NCBI GenBank assembly: GCA_964428355.1
Contig: CAYRYU010000037.1
Coordinates: forward strand, 1-63,542
DNA from: CAYRYU01 sp964428355
GTDB taxonomy: Bacteria > Muiribacteriota > Ozemobacteria > Ozemobacterales > Ozemobacteraceae
Direction: 5' to 3'
DNA length: 63,542 nt
Shown here: piece after piece, positions 50,524-58,796 of the stretch
Layout of the letters: every line of letters begins with the position of its first letter
Position numbering within the stretch: the first letter of the stretch is position 1
The notes under the pieces: model-generated
The model's database searches: none
What the model saw: only the letters and a program-made list of their open reading frames with translations
Told to the model about the DNA's origin: nothing
Made by a program: the position numbers and the translations under genes

Positions 50524-51063
50524 CTAGAACTTGCCGACGGATCTTACCAGATCGTCTCCCGTGTAGGACGCGGTATCGGTAACGTCACAAGCGGGGTCGA
50601 AAATTCCATCCGGACCTCCAGACCAGAGGTAAACCCTGGTTCCGGAGGCAACATACCGGATCGTCTTTTTCCAAGGGTCTGACATGAATTCCTCTGGTTG
50701 GCCCTCGATGTAGGGACCTTTCCATTGTGTTTGCAGGCCTTTCGGAAGGGGAGATGGGTCTGCAAGGACGTTCGTAGCGGACGTTATCCCGAGAAATGAG
50801 AGGGGGGAGGAATTGAATGACTGGACAGTCTGTTGTCCGTCCGCGCTCGGAAAGCAGCCGATATCGTTTCGGAGGTTCGAGATTGCCATTGCCAGGTTCT
50901 GCATTTTTGCCTTTGCCTCTGCGAGAATCCAGGCGGGATCCTGATTGATGTCAGTTCCCTCCGAAGACCGAAGGAAGAGGGCACAACCCACGAGAAGGGC
51001 GATGAGCAAGATTGCTGCGACGGCGATCGACCCATTTCGGAGGTGTCGGTCAGTTTGGAGCAT
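50524..51063 (-). CDS. second GspG-like protein without prepilin cleavage site
   Basis: The 179-residue paralogue has an N-terminal anchor (GSIAVAAILLIALLVGCALFL) without the prepilin motif. The globular part repeats the pattern: AMAISNLRNDIGCFPSADG, LQTQWKGPYIEGQP, MSDPWKKTIRYVAS, LWSGGPDGIFDPACD. The identity of layout with the next gene shows a tandem duplication. It has AGGAGGTTCC-type sequence just upstream of the ATG. Confidence 0.72.
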   Translation of the reverse strand: MLQTDRHLRNGSIAVAAILLIALLVGCALFLRSSEGTDINQDPAWILAEAKAKMQNLAMAISNLRNDIGCFPSADGQQTVQSFNSSPLSFLGITSATNVLADPSPLPKGLQTQWKGPYIEGQPEEFMSDPWKKTIRYVASGTRVYLWSGGPDGIFDPACDVTDTASYTGDDLVRSVGKF

Positions 51064-51121
51064 GGAACCTCCTGGTGATTTGGATGATTGGTTCAGACCT
51101 TTGCATTATCCCATGGTGAAA

Positions 51122-51159
51122 GAAAAACGGCAAACCGGAACCAACATTCCGGTTGCCGT
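51122..51159 (-). terminator. intrinsic terminator of the NlpC/P60 gene
   Basis: Read on the minus strand, ACGGCAACCGGAA (51159-51147) pairs with TTCCGGTTTGCCGT (51140-51127), with one bulged base, and is followed by TTTTTC. It lies 80 bases after the stop of the peptidase gene and isolates it from the GspG-like pair. The rest of 51064-51237 shows no gene. Confidence 0.75.
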
Positions 51160-51237
51160 GGTAAGGGGACTTGCTGGAGATTCCCGGCCTGATCCGCGGG
51201 ACTCAGCGAGCGGGGGAAAGATGGGGGCCTCGCGGGT

Positions 51238-52479
51238 TCAGGCGGTGAGTGCCTTTCGGACCTTGTCCATTCCGTTCATCCGGTAGGTGCCTTTGTAGAA
51301 TTCGAATTTCTCCGGGGAAAGGATGGTTTCCTCGGCCGTATCGCCCATGGCCAGGACCCGTATGTTCCCTGCCGCGTCTTTGCCACGATAGATCATCGAA
51401 TGGCCGTACCTGTTGTGCCCGTAATCGAGGAGGATCATGTCTCCGGGCCGGATGTCGGGGGGCGGAGGCGGTTTGACCCCGGGGTTGATGGCCTTGGTGT
51501 ACTGCTGCGACCAAAGACCGCTGGTGGAAGTGCGTCCCGAGATCGGGTAGGTCACTCCGGCCTGCTTGAAGGCAGCCTGTTGGACCCGCTGAACGAACCC
51601 GCTGCAGTCGATTCCGCCAATGGTGTTGAATTCCTTGTACTTTTCCTGGGACTTCCATTTCCAGGTGTTTATGTCGACGAAATCCTCGTAGTATTCGGTT
51701 GAATCAAGGCCGAGGCGGGCTCCGGCAGCCTTCTTCTTCTGGTAGGTTTTCACGTCGTCGAAACCGCCGAATTTGAAAACTATCGGCTCGTCGATGTACG
51801 GTTTCGCAATGGAGTCGATGGCCTGCAGGAAGGCGGCATCCTCGAGAGGCTTCTCCAGGGGGGTGAGTACCGCTTTTGCTTCGGAATACTGGCCCAACCC
51901 GTAAAGGGCCTTCGCCATGAGGTATCTCGACCGGACGGGATCGTAATCGACCTCCTGGGCAAGTTCGTAAGCCTTTTTGTAATCCCCGTTCATGAGGGCT
52001 TTGTGCGCCCGACCCAGCTTCCAGAAGGGTGAAATGTTCGAATAATCCAGAGTCGAGCTCCCAAGATGGCGTTCCCATCGTTCGAAACTCTTTTCGATGG
52101 CTTTCTTGTCAGCGTTCGAGGAGGTGGAAGTGGAACCGGTGGCTCCGGAGGAAAGGAGGTCGCTCCTCACCCATCCGATGGTTCCTCCGCCGAAATCGAC
52201 CATGGTCCAACCGTTCTGTTCGAGTATCTTCTTGCCCTTCGTGTTCTTTGGGAAGGTTTTGAGGATGGAGTGTGAGGTTCCGGGGCCCGACCGGACATTT
52301 ACCCATGTTCCGTTGATGAAGACCCCTTCCAGGGCGCTTCCGGAGGTGCCGGCGTTCACAGACGAAGGGTTGCTGATGGAATCGTCCCCAAACGGATTGT
52401 TTTGCCCGAAAACGGGGAAAGATGCCCCCAGGGAAAGAATGAAGAACAAGGCAATCGACAAGCGATGCATCATTTTCAT
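51238..52479 (-). CDS. SH3-NlpC/P60 cell-wall hydrolase
   Basis: The 413-residue protein has a signal peptide (MKMMHRLSIALFFILSLGASFPVFG), a bacterial SH3 domain (GTWVNVRSGPGTSHSILKTF ... TIGWVRSDLL), a helical TPR-like middle (KAYELAQEVDYDPVRSRYLM) and a C-terminal NlpC/P60 domain with the catalytic Cys in GIDCSGFVQRVQ and His in RYGHSMIYRGK. Such enzymes cut peptidoglycan stem peptides. ATG 52479 follows GGAGAAGACT; a start four codons upstream is less likely. The layout SH3 to NlpC/P60 with a central helical domain is a common periplasmic type. Confidence 0.9.
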   Translation of the reverse strand: MKMMHRLSIALFFILSLGASFPVFGQNNPFGDDSISNPSSVNAGTSGSALEGVFINGTWVNVRSGPGTSHSILKTFPKNTKGKKILEQNGWTMVDFGGGTIGWVRSDLLSSGATGSTSTSSNADKKAIEKSFERWERHLGSSTLDYSNISPFWKLGRAHKALMNGDYKKAYELAQEVDYDPVRSRYLMAKALYGLGQYSEAKAVLTPLEKPLEDAAFLQAIDSIAKPYIDEPIVFKFGGFDDVKTYQKKKAAGARLGLDSTEYYEDFVDINTWKWKSQEKYKEFNTIGGIDCSGFVQRVQQAAFKQAGVTYPISGRTSTSGLWSQQYTKAINPGVKPPPPPDIRPGDMILLDYGHNRYGHSMIYRGKDAAGNIRVLAMGDTAEETILSPEKFEFYKGTYRMNGMDKVRKALTA

Positions 52480-52567
52480 AGTCTTCTCCATAGAGAATTT
52501 TCTTAATTTTAAGAATCCCCAGGGAATGTGTCAACCCAACCCCGTCCGAAAGTGGGGACCTAAAAAA

Positions 52568-52640
52568 CGGAGACATTAAAACGGGGACATGAGAATCTTT
52601 TCGGAGAAAAGATTCTCATGTCCCCGTTTTAATGTCTCCG
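52568..52640. repeat. perfect 34-bp inverted repeat (mini palindromic element)
   Basis: Bases 52568-52601 are the exact reverse complement of 52607-52640, with a five-base loop CGGAG. The arms contain GGAGACATTAAAACGGGG and are preceded by a similar unit GGGGACCTAAAAAACGG (about 52554-52570), so the left flank is a short array of ggRgacMtWaaaac units. It looks like a REP/MITE-type element and sits between the divergent NlpC/P60 and moaA genes. No transposase is near. Confidence 0.85.
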
Positions 52641-52687
52641 AATCTGGATCCAGGGGAAGTTGACAGGGAGGGAAAGAGGGGACTAAG

Positions 52688-53671
52688 ATGCTGGACATGA
52701 CCGCATCTCCTGAATCCCATTCCAAGCCGGTTTTCCAGTATCTCAGGGTGTCGGTTACCGACCGATGCAACCTCAGGTGCGTGTATTGCATGCCCCCCCA
52801 GGGGGTTCCCAAGCTTGCCCACGAATCGATCCTGAGATATGAGGAAATCCTTTCCATCATCCGGGTTGCGATATCGGAAGGGGTACGCCGGGTCCGGATC
52901 ACGGGAGGGGAGCCGCTTGTAAGAAAGGGCATCGCTTCATTCATCTCGGAAGTTGCCAAGTTGGAGGGTCTGACTGACCTGTCGATGACCACCAACGGGA
53001 TCCTTCTTTCGCGATTCGCCGGGCCCCTCAGGGCGGCCGGACTGAAGCGGGTGAACGTCAGCCTGGACTCCCTTGATGCGGCAAGATACCGCGAAATCAC
53101 CCGTGGCGGGGAGCTCCAGGCAGTTTTGGACGGGTTGCATTCCGCCCTGAAAGCCGGACTGGACCCGGTGAAAGTGAACGTGGTGATAATTCCTGGGGAG
53201 AACGAGGACCAGATCGAGAGGTTCACGAATCTTGCCCGGACGATGCCCGTTCACGTAAGGTTCATCGAAAGAATGCCTTTCCAAACGACGGGCCAGGCTG
53301 CCCCCTTCCTCCCCGAGGAGGAATTGAGAAGGCGGATCGGCCTCCTGGCGGAACTTCTTCCCGAAGCCGAAGAAACTGAAGGCGGAGGGCCCTCCAGGAC
53401 ATTCCGGATCCGCGGAGGAAGCGGTCGGATCGGGTTCATCAGCCCCCGGACCCACCCCTTCTGCCCAACGTGCAACCGGCTCAGGTTGACGGCTTCGGGA
53501 ATCCTCCGACCGTGCCTTGATTCCAACGTCGGGATCGACGTCTCCGGCTTCGACCCGGACCATGTTCGGAATGCCATCCAGGAGCTTGGCAGAGGGAAAA
53601 GGGAAGCGGGAAAATCCTGCGCCGGGTTCGCAAATGTCGGTTGCATTTCGCTCTCCGACATCGGCGGGTGA
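52688..53671 (+). CDS. moaA: GTP 3',8-cyclase MoaA
   Basis: MoaA is the radical SAM enzyme that turns GTP into 3',8-cyclo-7,8-dihydro-GTP, the first step of molybdenum cofactor synthesis. The 327-residue protein has the N-terminal cluster motif CNLRCVYC, ITGGEPLVRKG, MTTNGILL, LKRVNVSLDSL, and the second 4Fe-4S cluster with CPTCNRLRLTASGILRPCL. The C-terminal Gly-Gly (DIGG) is also typical. ATG 52688 follows AGAGGGG; TTGACA at 52660-52665 may be a -35 box, though its partner -10 would fall on the start codon. moeA is at 6938. No moaC/moaE seen here. Confidence 0.95.
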   Translation: MLDMTASPESHSKPVFQYLRVSVTDRCNLRCVYCMPPQGVPKLAHESILRYEEILSIIRVAISEGVRRVRITGGEPLVRKGIASFISEVAKLEGLTDLSMTTNGILLSRFAGPLRAAGLKRVNVSLDSLDAARYREITRGGELQAVLDGLHSALKAGLDPVKVNVVIIPGENEDQIERFTNLARTMPVHVRFIERMPFQTTGQAAPFLPEEELRRRIGLLAELLPEAEETEGGGPSRTFRIRGGSGRIGFISPRTHPFCPTCNRLRLTASGILRPCLDSNVGIDVSGFDPDHVRNAIQELGRGKREAGKSCAGFANVGCISLSDIGG

Positions 53672-53719
53672 CCGCCTCAGGCGTCGGGTGGTAACGAAAA
53701 TAACCAAGGAGGAAGCAGC

Positions 53720-54682
53720 ATGCAACGATCCAAATCCGAAAAAGCGCTCACGATCGGGATCGATCTGGGCGGGACGAAGATTGCAACCGGACTCTGCAAG
53801 GGGGGCGAGATATTGAAGAAAGTCCTACTCCCCACCGAGGCAAACCGTCCGGCGGATGCGGTCCTCAACACCGTCCTGGAATCGTGCAGACTGGCCATGA
53901 AGGATGTTTCGCCCTCCGATATCGCCGGGATCGGTGTAGGAGCTGCGGGGCAGGTCGATCCAAAAACCGGGTGCGTACTTTATGCTCCCAATCTGAACTG
54001 GTCCAAGGTGCCTCTCGGTGAATTCCTTGGAGGGGCGCTCAAACTTCCGGTAAAAGTCACGAACGACGTACGTGCTGCAACGATAGCCGAGTGGAGATAC
54101 GGCGCGGGCAAAGGTCTTCGTCACTTCATCAATGTTTTCGTTGGAACCGGCATCGGATCAGGTCTCGTCCTGAACGGGGAGCTCCTCGAGGGAGCGACCA
54201 ACTCGACCGGGGAGATCGGTCACATCTGCCTCGATCCACAGGGCCCGGTCTGTGGCTGTGGAAAAAAGGGCTGCTTCGAAGCCTATTCCTCCGGAAAGGG
54301 TCTCGAGAATTACGTGAAGCATCGCCTCAGGGAAGGGGATGCGAGCAAGATCAGCGAGCTGGTCGGCAACGATCCGGACAAGGTCACCGGGCCCATCATC
54401 GGCCAGGCTGCCAAGGCTCACGACCACCTCGCCCTCCATGCCCTGAAACGCGTGGGGAACTATCTCGGCCTCGCCCTTGCCAACGTGCACACCTTGATCA
54501 ATCCGGAGATCATCCTCCTCGGGGGTGGGGTCATGGCAATGAAGGAGTTCTTCATGGACGAGGTCTGGACGGTCATGAACCGGCATATCCTTCCCGTGGC
54601 CGACCGTGGCCGGGATCTTCTCGGGTTCGCCAGGTTCGAGAACGACGCGGTTCTCCTGGGAAGCGGGGCGCTTTTCATTTGA
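53720..54682 (+). CDS. ROK-family sugar kinase (glucokinase-like)
   Basis: The 320-residue protein has IGIDLGGTKIATGLCKGG (phosphate-1), GIGVGAAGQVDPKTG, FVGTGIGSGLVLNGELL, GEIGHICLD and the zinc-binding ROK motif CGCGKKGCFEAYSS. These are all marks of the ROK (repressor, ORF, kinase) family, and it lacks the DNA-binding domain of ROK repressors. It most likely phosphorylates glucose or a related hexose. AAGGAGGAAG precedes the ATG, 48 bases after moaA. The stop overlaps the TTG start of the next gene (TTGA), so the two are coupled. Confidence 0.9.
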   Translation: MQRSKSEKALTIGIDLGGTKIATGLCKGGEILKKVLLPTEANRPADAVLNTVLESCRLAMKDVSPSDIAGIGVGAAGQVDPKTGCVLYAPNLNWSKVPLGEFLGGALKLPVKVTNDVRAATIAEWRYGAGKGLRHFINVFVGTGIGSGLVLNGELLEGATNSTGEIGHICLDPQGPVCGCGKKGCFEAYSSGKGLENYVKHRLREGDASKISELVGNDPDKVTGPIIGQAAKAHDHLALHALKRVGNYLGLALANVHTLINPEIILLGGGVMAMKEFFMDEVWTVMNRHILPVADRGRDLLGFARFENDAVLLGSGALFI

Positions 54683-55671
54683 AACCCGTTCTTCCCGCCC
54701 AGTTCGATTTTTCTGCCCTCCGGACGCTCGAGGAGTTCCTCAAGGTCGAGACCAACCGTCCCTTCTGGGACCTGATCCTCATGTCTGGAAAGGCCTTTCC
54801 GTCAATCCTGCTAGGTTATTCAGCGGAGGCCTCGATGCGGGATGCCGCGAGCGCTTTCTCGGAACTGCTTATCGGAACGGGCCTGAACGTTTTCCTTTCT
54901 TCCGGTCCCGCCCCGATCGCGGCTTTGTCACATGGGGTGATCGCCCGAAGCATGCCGCTTGGAATCTACCTTTCGGAAGGTGAAGATGAAAAGGTCATGG
55001 CCATACCTATCGGCAGCTACGGGGGACCGGTCGGATCACCGGAGGCCCCGGAGGTTCCCCCAGACCCCCTTTCCAGGAGAGGAGTCCAGGGGATCGCCGA
55101 GATCGAAGACGACTACCTGAAGACGATCGCGGGGCTCCTGGATCCCAATCCTGGCGCGGGTCCGAGGTTTTCGCGCGTCCGAATTCCCTTTTCCGGCATG
55201 GAAGGCCGTTTGCGGGAGTATCCGACCCTCCGGTCGATTTTCGAACCGGATCCAGAAGGGCCGGAGGGGGCAATTTCCCCCGATGGCCAGTCCCTTTCCG
55301 TGACCTTCAAGGACGGAAGGAGGCTTTCCACGAAGGAAATGGTGGCCACGATCGGCCGCTACCTGACCTCGGTGCGGAGAACGAGCGGGACGGTCATCGG
55401 GCCGGAAGGAACCGCGGTTCTTGCCAAGGAATGGGCCGATTCTGCCGAAATCTCCGGGGGGCTGGTGGAAATGAGCTTTGCAGCTTCATTCGCAGACCTG
55501 CTCCTGGGTTGGTGGGAACCGGGAATCCTTTGTCACCAGGGGGATTGCCCTTTCGGAGACGCGATTTTGACGATGGGGTACCTCGTCGAGGCGTGGAGTT
55601 GGGAATCCTCGCTGGAATCAGGCCCCAAGCCAATTTCCGACGGGTTCCCAGCCTCACGCGGAGAAAACTGA
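54679..55671 (+). CDS. degenerate phosphohexomutase-like protein
   Basis: The 330-residue protein starts at TTG 54679, overlapping the sugar-kinase stop. Its order of segments resembles alpha-D-phosphohexomutases (phosphoglucomutase/phosphomannomutase): ILLGYSAEASMRDAASAFSE (usual VGYDTR), NVFLSSGPAPIAALSHGVIA (usual PTPALSFAV), then GIYLSEGEDEKVMAIPIGSY where the catalytic TASHNP should be. The metal loop DGDADR is replaced by a Pro/Glu/Gly-rich stretch, DPEGPEGAISP. So the phospho-Ser and metal ligands seem absent and it is much shorter than a real mutase (450 or more). I rate the homology as likely but not proven; it is probably a pseudoenzyme. Confidence 0.5.
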   Translation: MKPVLPAQFDFSALRTLEEFLKVETNRPFWDLILMSGKAFPSILLGYSAEASMRDAASAFSELLIGTGLNVFLSSGPAPIAALSHGVIARSMPLGIYLSEGEDEKVMAIPIGSYGGPVGSPEAPEVPPDPLSRRGVQGIAEIEDDYLKTIAGLLDPNPGAGPRFSRVRIPFSGMEGRLREYPTLRSIFEPDPEGPEGAISPDGQSLSVTFKDGRRLSTKEMVATIGRYLTSVRRTSGTVIGPEGTAVLAKEWADSAEISGGLVEMSFAASFADLLLGWWEPGILCHQGDCPFGDAILTMGYLVEAWSWESSLESGPKPISDGFPASRGEN

Positions 55672-55697
55672 AAACCCCTGACCGTGGCGGTTTCCGG

Positions 55698-57284
55698 TCA
55701 GCCCGCGATGCTTACGCGGTTCCGTCCATCCTTTTTCGAGCGTACGAGCGCTTCCTCGGCTTTCCGGAGAAGGTCGTCACGGCCCTGCTCGGAAGTTGTC
55801 AAAAGGGCGACGCCAACGCTGCAGGTGACGCTGGAGATCGCCTTGGTCTCGCTCCGGATCTCCTGCTTCTCGATTCTCTCCCGGAGCCGCTCGGCGACCG
55901 TTAGTGCTCCCTCGCGCCCCGTTTCGGTAAGGATGACCGCATACTCCTCATCACCGAAGCGGGCTCCGACATCGCTGACACGGATCGTTTCACGAATAAG
56001 GCCGGCGATCTCCCGAAGGACGACATCCCCGGTCGCCCTTCCCATGCGCTTGTTCACCTCGCTGAACTTGTCGATATCTATGAGAACGAGAGAAAGCGGC
56101 TTGTGGTGCCTTGCGGCCCTGCGCACTTCCTCCCCCAGCCTGCGGCGGAAATACCTCCGGTTGTACAATCCGGTCAGGTGGTCGTTGACGACAAGACTGA
56201 GAAGCCTCGCGTTGCTGAGACTCACCGAAGCTTGCGCCGCAAAGGCCCTGATGAAATCGACATTCTTGTCGTTGAAGCAATGGGGGACGTTCCGGTTTTC
56301 CAGATACAGCACCCCGACAGCTTCCCCGCGGATGACCAGGGGGGCGGCGATCGCAGACTTGGCTGGCTGGCCCGGTGTGTCGGCGCCCATCAGTTCGGTC
56401 CACTCGTTTTCACCCGCGACCAGTATCTCGTTCCGGTTGATTGCCTTTTCGCCGATTGCCTGGATGGCCCGGACCTCGGCATCGGAAAGGGGGTTCTCGC
56501 CCTGCCCCGAACCGGAACCAGGTGGGATCCTGATCGAGAGCCGGTGGGATTGGACACCGCCATAGACGTTCCGGGGCTGGACCGATCCAGGGGTGTCCCC
56601 TTCGCCAGTCACGGTCGGAGGCCTTTCCGGAGCGGATTCAGGTCGGGTCGTGTCCTCGTTGAGAAGCGCAAGGAAACCGCGTTCGGCCCCGGAAATCTCG
56701 ACCGCCAGGCCGATGACGACAGCGCTGAGGGTGTCGAAATCGTGGATTTCATTCAGGCGAAGGCCGAGCTCCTGGACGGAAGCCATTTCCCTGACGCGTT
56801 GGAGCAGGTCTTCGGAGAACTGCCCCAGGGAATGGTTGATCTCGGTCTGGTGGTCCTTAGCGATCGTCTTGAGCCTTGTTCGCAGGGAGTTGAGAAGGTC
56901 GGTGAAGACCGTCTCCTGGCGCCTGACCGAGTCGCCGATCTTGAGTTCGCTGAGCAGGCGATCCTGGGTTTTTGCCGCGGCTTCCCCTTCGAGGTGAAGC
57001 AGGTAGGTGCCCCCAAAGCTGATCCGGTCGGTGGGCTTGAAGGAAATCGGGCCGCCGGGGGTGATGGGAGACCCGTTCAGCATCGTTCGTCCCCCCGAGC
57101 AGTCTTTAAGGAGGAATTCGCCCTCCAGGAAAAAGATCTCGGCGTGGACGAGCTCGATGATCGAGTCCTCGATCACGATCTCATTCGAAGGAGCCCTTCC
57201 GACACGGTAGCATTTCTTCTGCCTGTCGATCGGGCATTCCTGGATGAGACTTCCGTTCTCCGTTTTGATCTGGAACTGCTTCAT
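55698..57284 (-). CDS. FHA-GAF-GGDEF signalling protein with atypical GGDEF motif
   Basis: The 528-residue protein has an N-terminal FHA domain (KCYRVGRAPSNEIVIED ... GGRTMLNGSPI), a GAF-like middle (SAVVIGLAVEISGAERGFLA ... IAAPLVIRGEAVGVLYLEN) and a C-terminal GGDEF domain (DHLTGLYNRRYFRRRL ... IDIDKFSEVNKRMG). The active-site motif reads GDEEY (about 444-448) instead of GGDEF; the inhibitory site RVSD is five residues upstream. FHA binds phosphothreonine, so it may be controlled by a Ser/Thr kinase. ATG 57284 has AAGGAGT upstream. It lies 22 bases after the methyltransferase gene. Confidence 0.88.
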   Translation of the reverse strand: MKQFQIKTENGSLIQECPIDRQKKCYRVGRAPSNEIVIEDSIIELVHAEIFFLEGEFLLKDCSGGRTMLNGSPITPGGPISFKPTDRISFGGTYLLHLEGEAAAKTQDRLLSELKIGDSVRRQETVFTDLLNSLRTRLKTIAKDHQTEINHSLGQFSEDLLQRVREMASVQELGLRLNEIHDFDTLSAVVIGLAVEISGAERGFLALLNEDTTRPESAPERPPTVTGEGDTPGSVQPRNVYGGVQSHRLSIRIPPGSGSGQGENPLSDAEVRAIQAIGEKAINRNEILVAGENEWTELMGADTPGQPAKSAIAAPLVIRGEAVGVLYLENRNVPHCFNDKNVDFIRAFAAQASVSLSNARLLSLVVNDHLTGLYNRRYFRRRLGEEVRRAARHHKPLSLVLIDIDKFSEVNKRMGRATGDVVLREIAGLIRETIRVSDVGARFGDEEYAVILTETGREGALTVAERLRERIEKQEIRSETKAISSVTCSVGVALLTTSEQGRDDLLRKAEEALVRSKKDGRNRVSIAG

Positions 57285-57306
57285 GGCGACTCCTTGGGTT
57301 GTCTTT

Positions 57307-58796
57307 CTAATACCGATTTCGGGAGAACTCGATAACCAGCTCCACGTGATGGGTTCGGGGGTACATGTCCAGGGCGGCGGTTCTCGCGGGTTGGAAACCC
57401 TCCCGCCGGATCCTTTCCGAATCACGGGAGAAACTTGCAAGGTCGCAGGAAACGTAGACTATCCGTTTCGGCTCGAGGGCTCTGAGGATCGAGTCGATGT
57501 CCGGGACTCCTGTTCGGGGCGGGTCGAGCAGCAAGATGTCGGGGGATGGGGTGGCTTTCCGCAGGAGGCGAAGGGCATCACCGCCAGTGAATGAGATGAG
57601 GTCCCCGAAGGAGGTTCTCCGTAGGTTGCGCTCCGCGAGACGGACCGCACCGGGGCTGGATTCGAACGCCTCGACCTTTGCCCCGGACGAGGCGAGCGGA
57701 AGGGTGAAGTTCCCTGCGCCCGCGAATCCTTCGACGATTCGAAGGCCTTTGCGGGGACCGCAGAATGAGACGACGGTTTCAACCAGGTGCTTGTTCTGAA
57801 TGGCGTTTCCCTGCGAAAAGAAGGCCGGCTCGGTCTGGAAAGGCCCCTCAGGGCACCCCGGCGCGATCAGGCCCGGGATTCCCACTTCCCCGATGACGGC
57901 CTGGACACCCTGGTCGATCTTTCCGATCGAGAGTCCCGTCAATCCTATGGCTTTGACCAGAGCCTCGAGAGCAGGCCGGGCGCGTTTGGCCGTGAACCCC
58001 GGGGCAAGAACGATGTGGCCTGCGATCGGATCCCCTTCTTTCGNNNNNNNNNNNNNNNNNNNNNNNNNNNNNNNNNNNNNNNNNNNNNNNNNNNNNNNNN
58101 NNNNNNNNNNNNNNNNNNNNNNNNNNNNNNNNNNNNNNNNNNNGCCGTGAACCCCGGGGCAAGAACGATGTGGCCTGCGATCGGATCCCCTTCTTTCGGT
58201 CCGGTCAAGAGCGTGAAGGATTCGACCTTGATCGGTGAGGAGGCCAGAGCCCGGCGGGCGGCTACGAGCTTCCTTCCGAGCGATTTGCAGAGAAGCGCGC
58301 ATGCTTTGACGGGGACCACCCCGCCTCCCGAATCCGAACGGTGGCCCGAGGCGGGCAGGAAACCCGCTTCGGGAAGATCGGGATCGCGTCCCTGGTGGAT
58401 CCTGACCCGGGGAAGGTAGTTCACGATCCCGGGGGTGGGGGACAGGACGACCGCGCGTTGGCCGGGATCATCCTCCGGGCTTTTCCCTGACCCAGTTTCG
58501 TCTTGTCCGAAAACCGCCCGGTTCGCAAGGCGGGTTTTCCATGTCCGTCGTGCCTTTTCGGACAGTTCCAGCCAGTCGCACCCGCCGCAAGGTCCGTGGT
58601 AGGAGCAATCCGGGTGGGCGCGTTCCGGTGAGCTTTCGACAAGGCGGATTTCCCCGGGGCGACCACGGTCATCGGTCTCGAACTCTACCACGTCTCCGGG
58701 GAAAAAGCCCTTGAGGGTATGGGACACCCCTTCGTGAAGGGTGACCCCGAAACCCCGGAAGTCCAGATCGGTGACGGTGGTCCGGAGAGATGACAT
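57307..58796 (-). CDS. RlmD/TrmA-type RNA m5U methyltransferase (split by assembly gap)
   Basis: The protein has an N-terminal TRAM-like domain (RGFGVTLHEGVSHTLKGFFP), the Fe-S cysteines CSYHGPCGGCDW, SAM loop RIVEGFAGAGNFTLPLASSG, LLLDPPRTG and the catalytic Cys in IVYVSCDLASFSRD. It methylates C5 of a uridine in 23S rRNA or tRNA. The coding frame is cut by N 58044-58143. The 55 bases on both sides are the same (57989-58043 and 58144-58198); removing the N and one copy gives an open frame of 444 residues, a normal RlmD length. So it is intact in the genome. It starts right after the PFK gene. Confidence 0.9.
57989..58198. repeat. 55-base duplication flanking assembly gap 2
   Basis: Bases 57989-58043 and 58144-58198 are identical, with 100 N between them (58044-58143). 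As at gap 1 this is a contig-overlap artefact with the same overlap length of 55, which points to a k-mer of that size. Merging restores the methyltransferase frame. Confidence 0.9.

Noticed and set aside
52660..52689. TTGACA-18-TAAGAT as a leaderless promoter for moaA
   Set aside because: The -10 would overlap the ATG at 52688, which has a good AGAGGGG ribosome-binding site, so the start codon is better explained without it.
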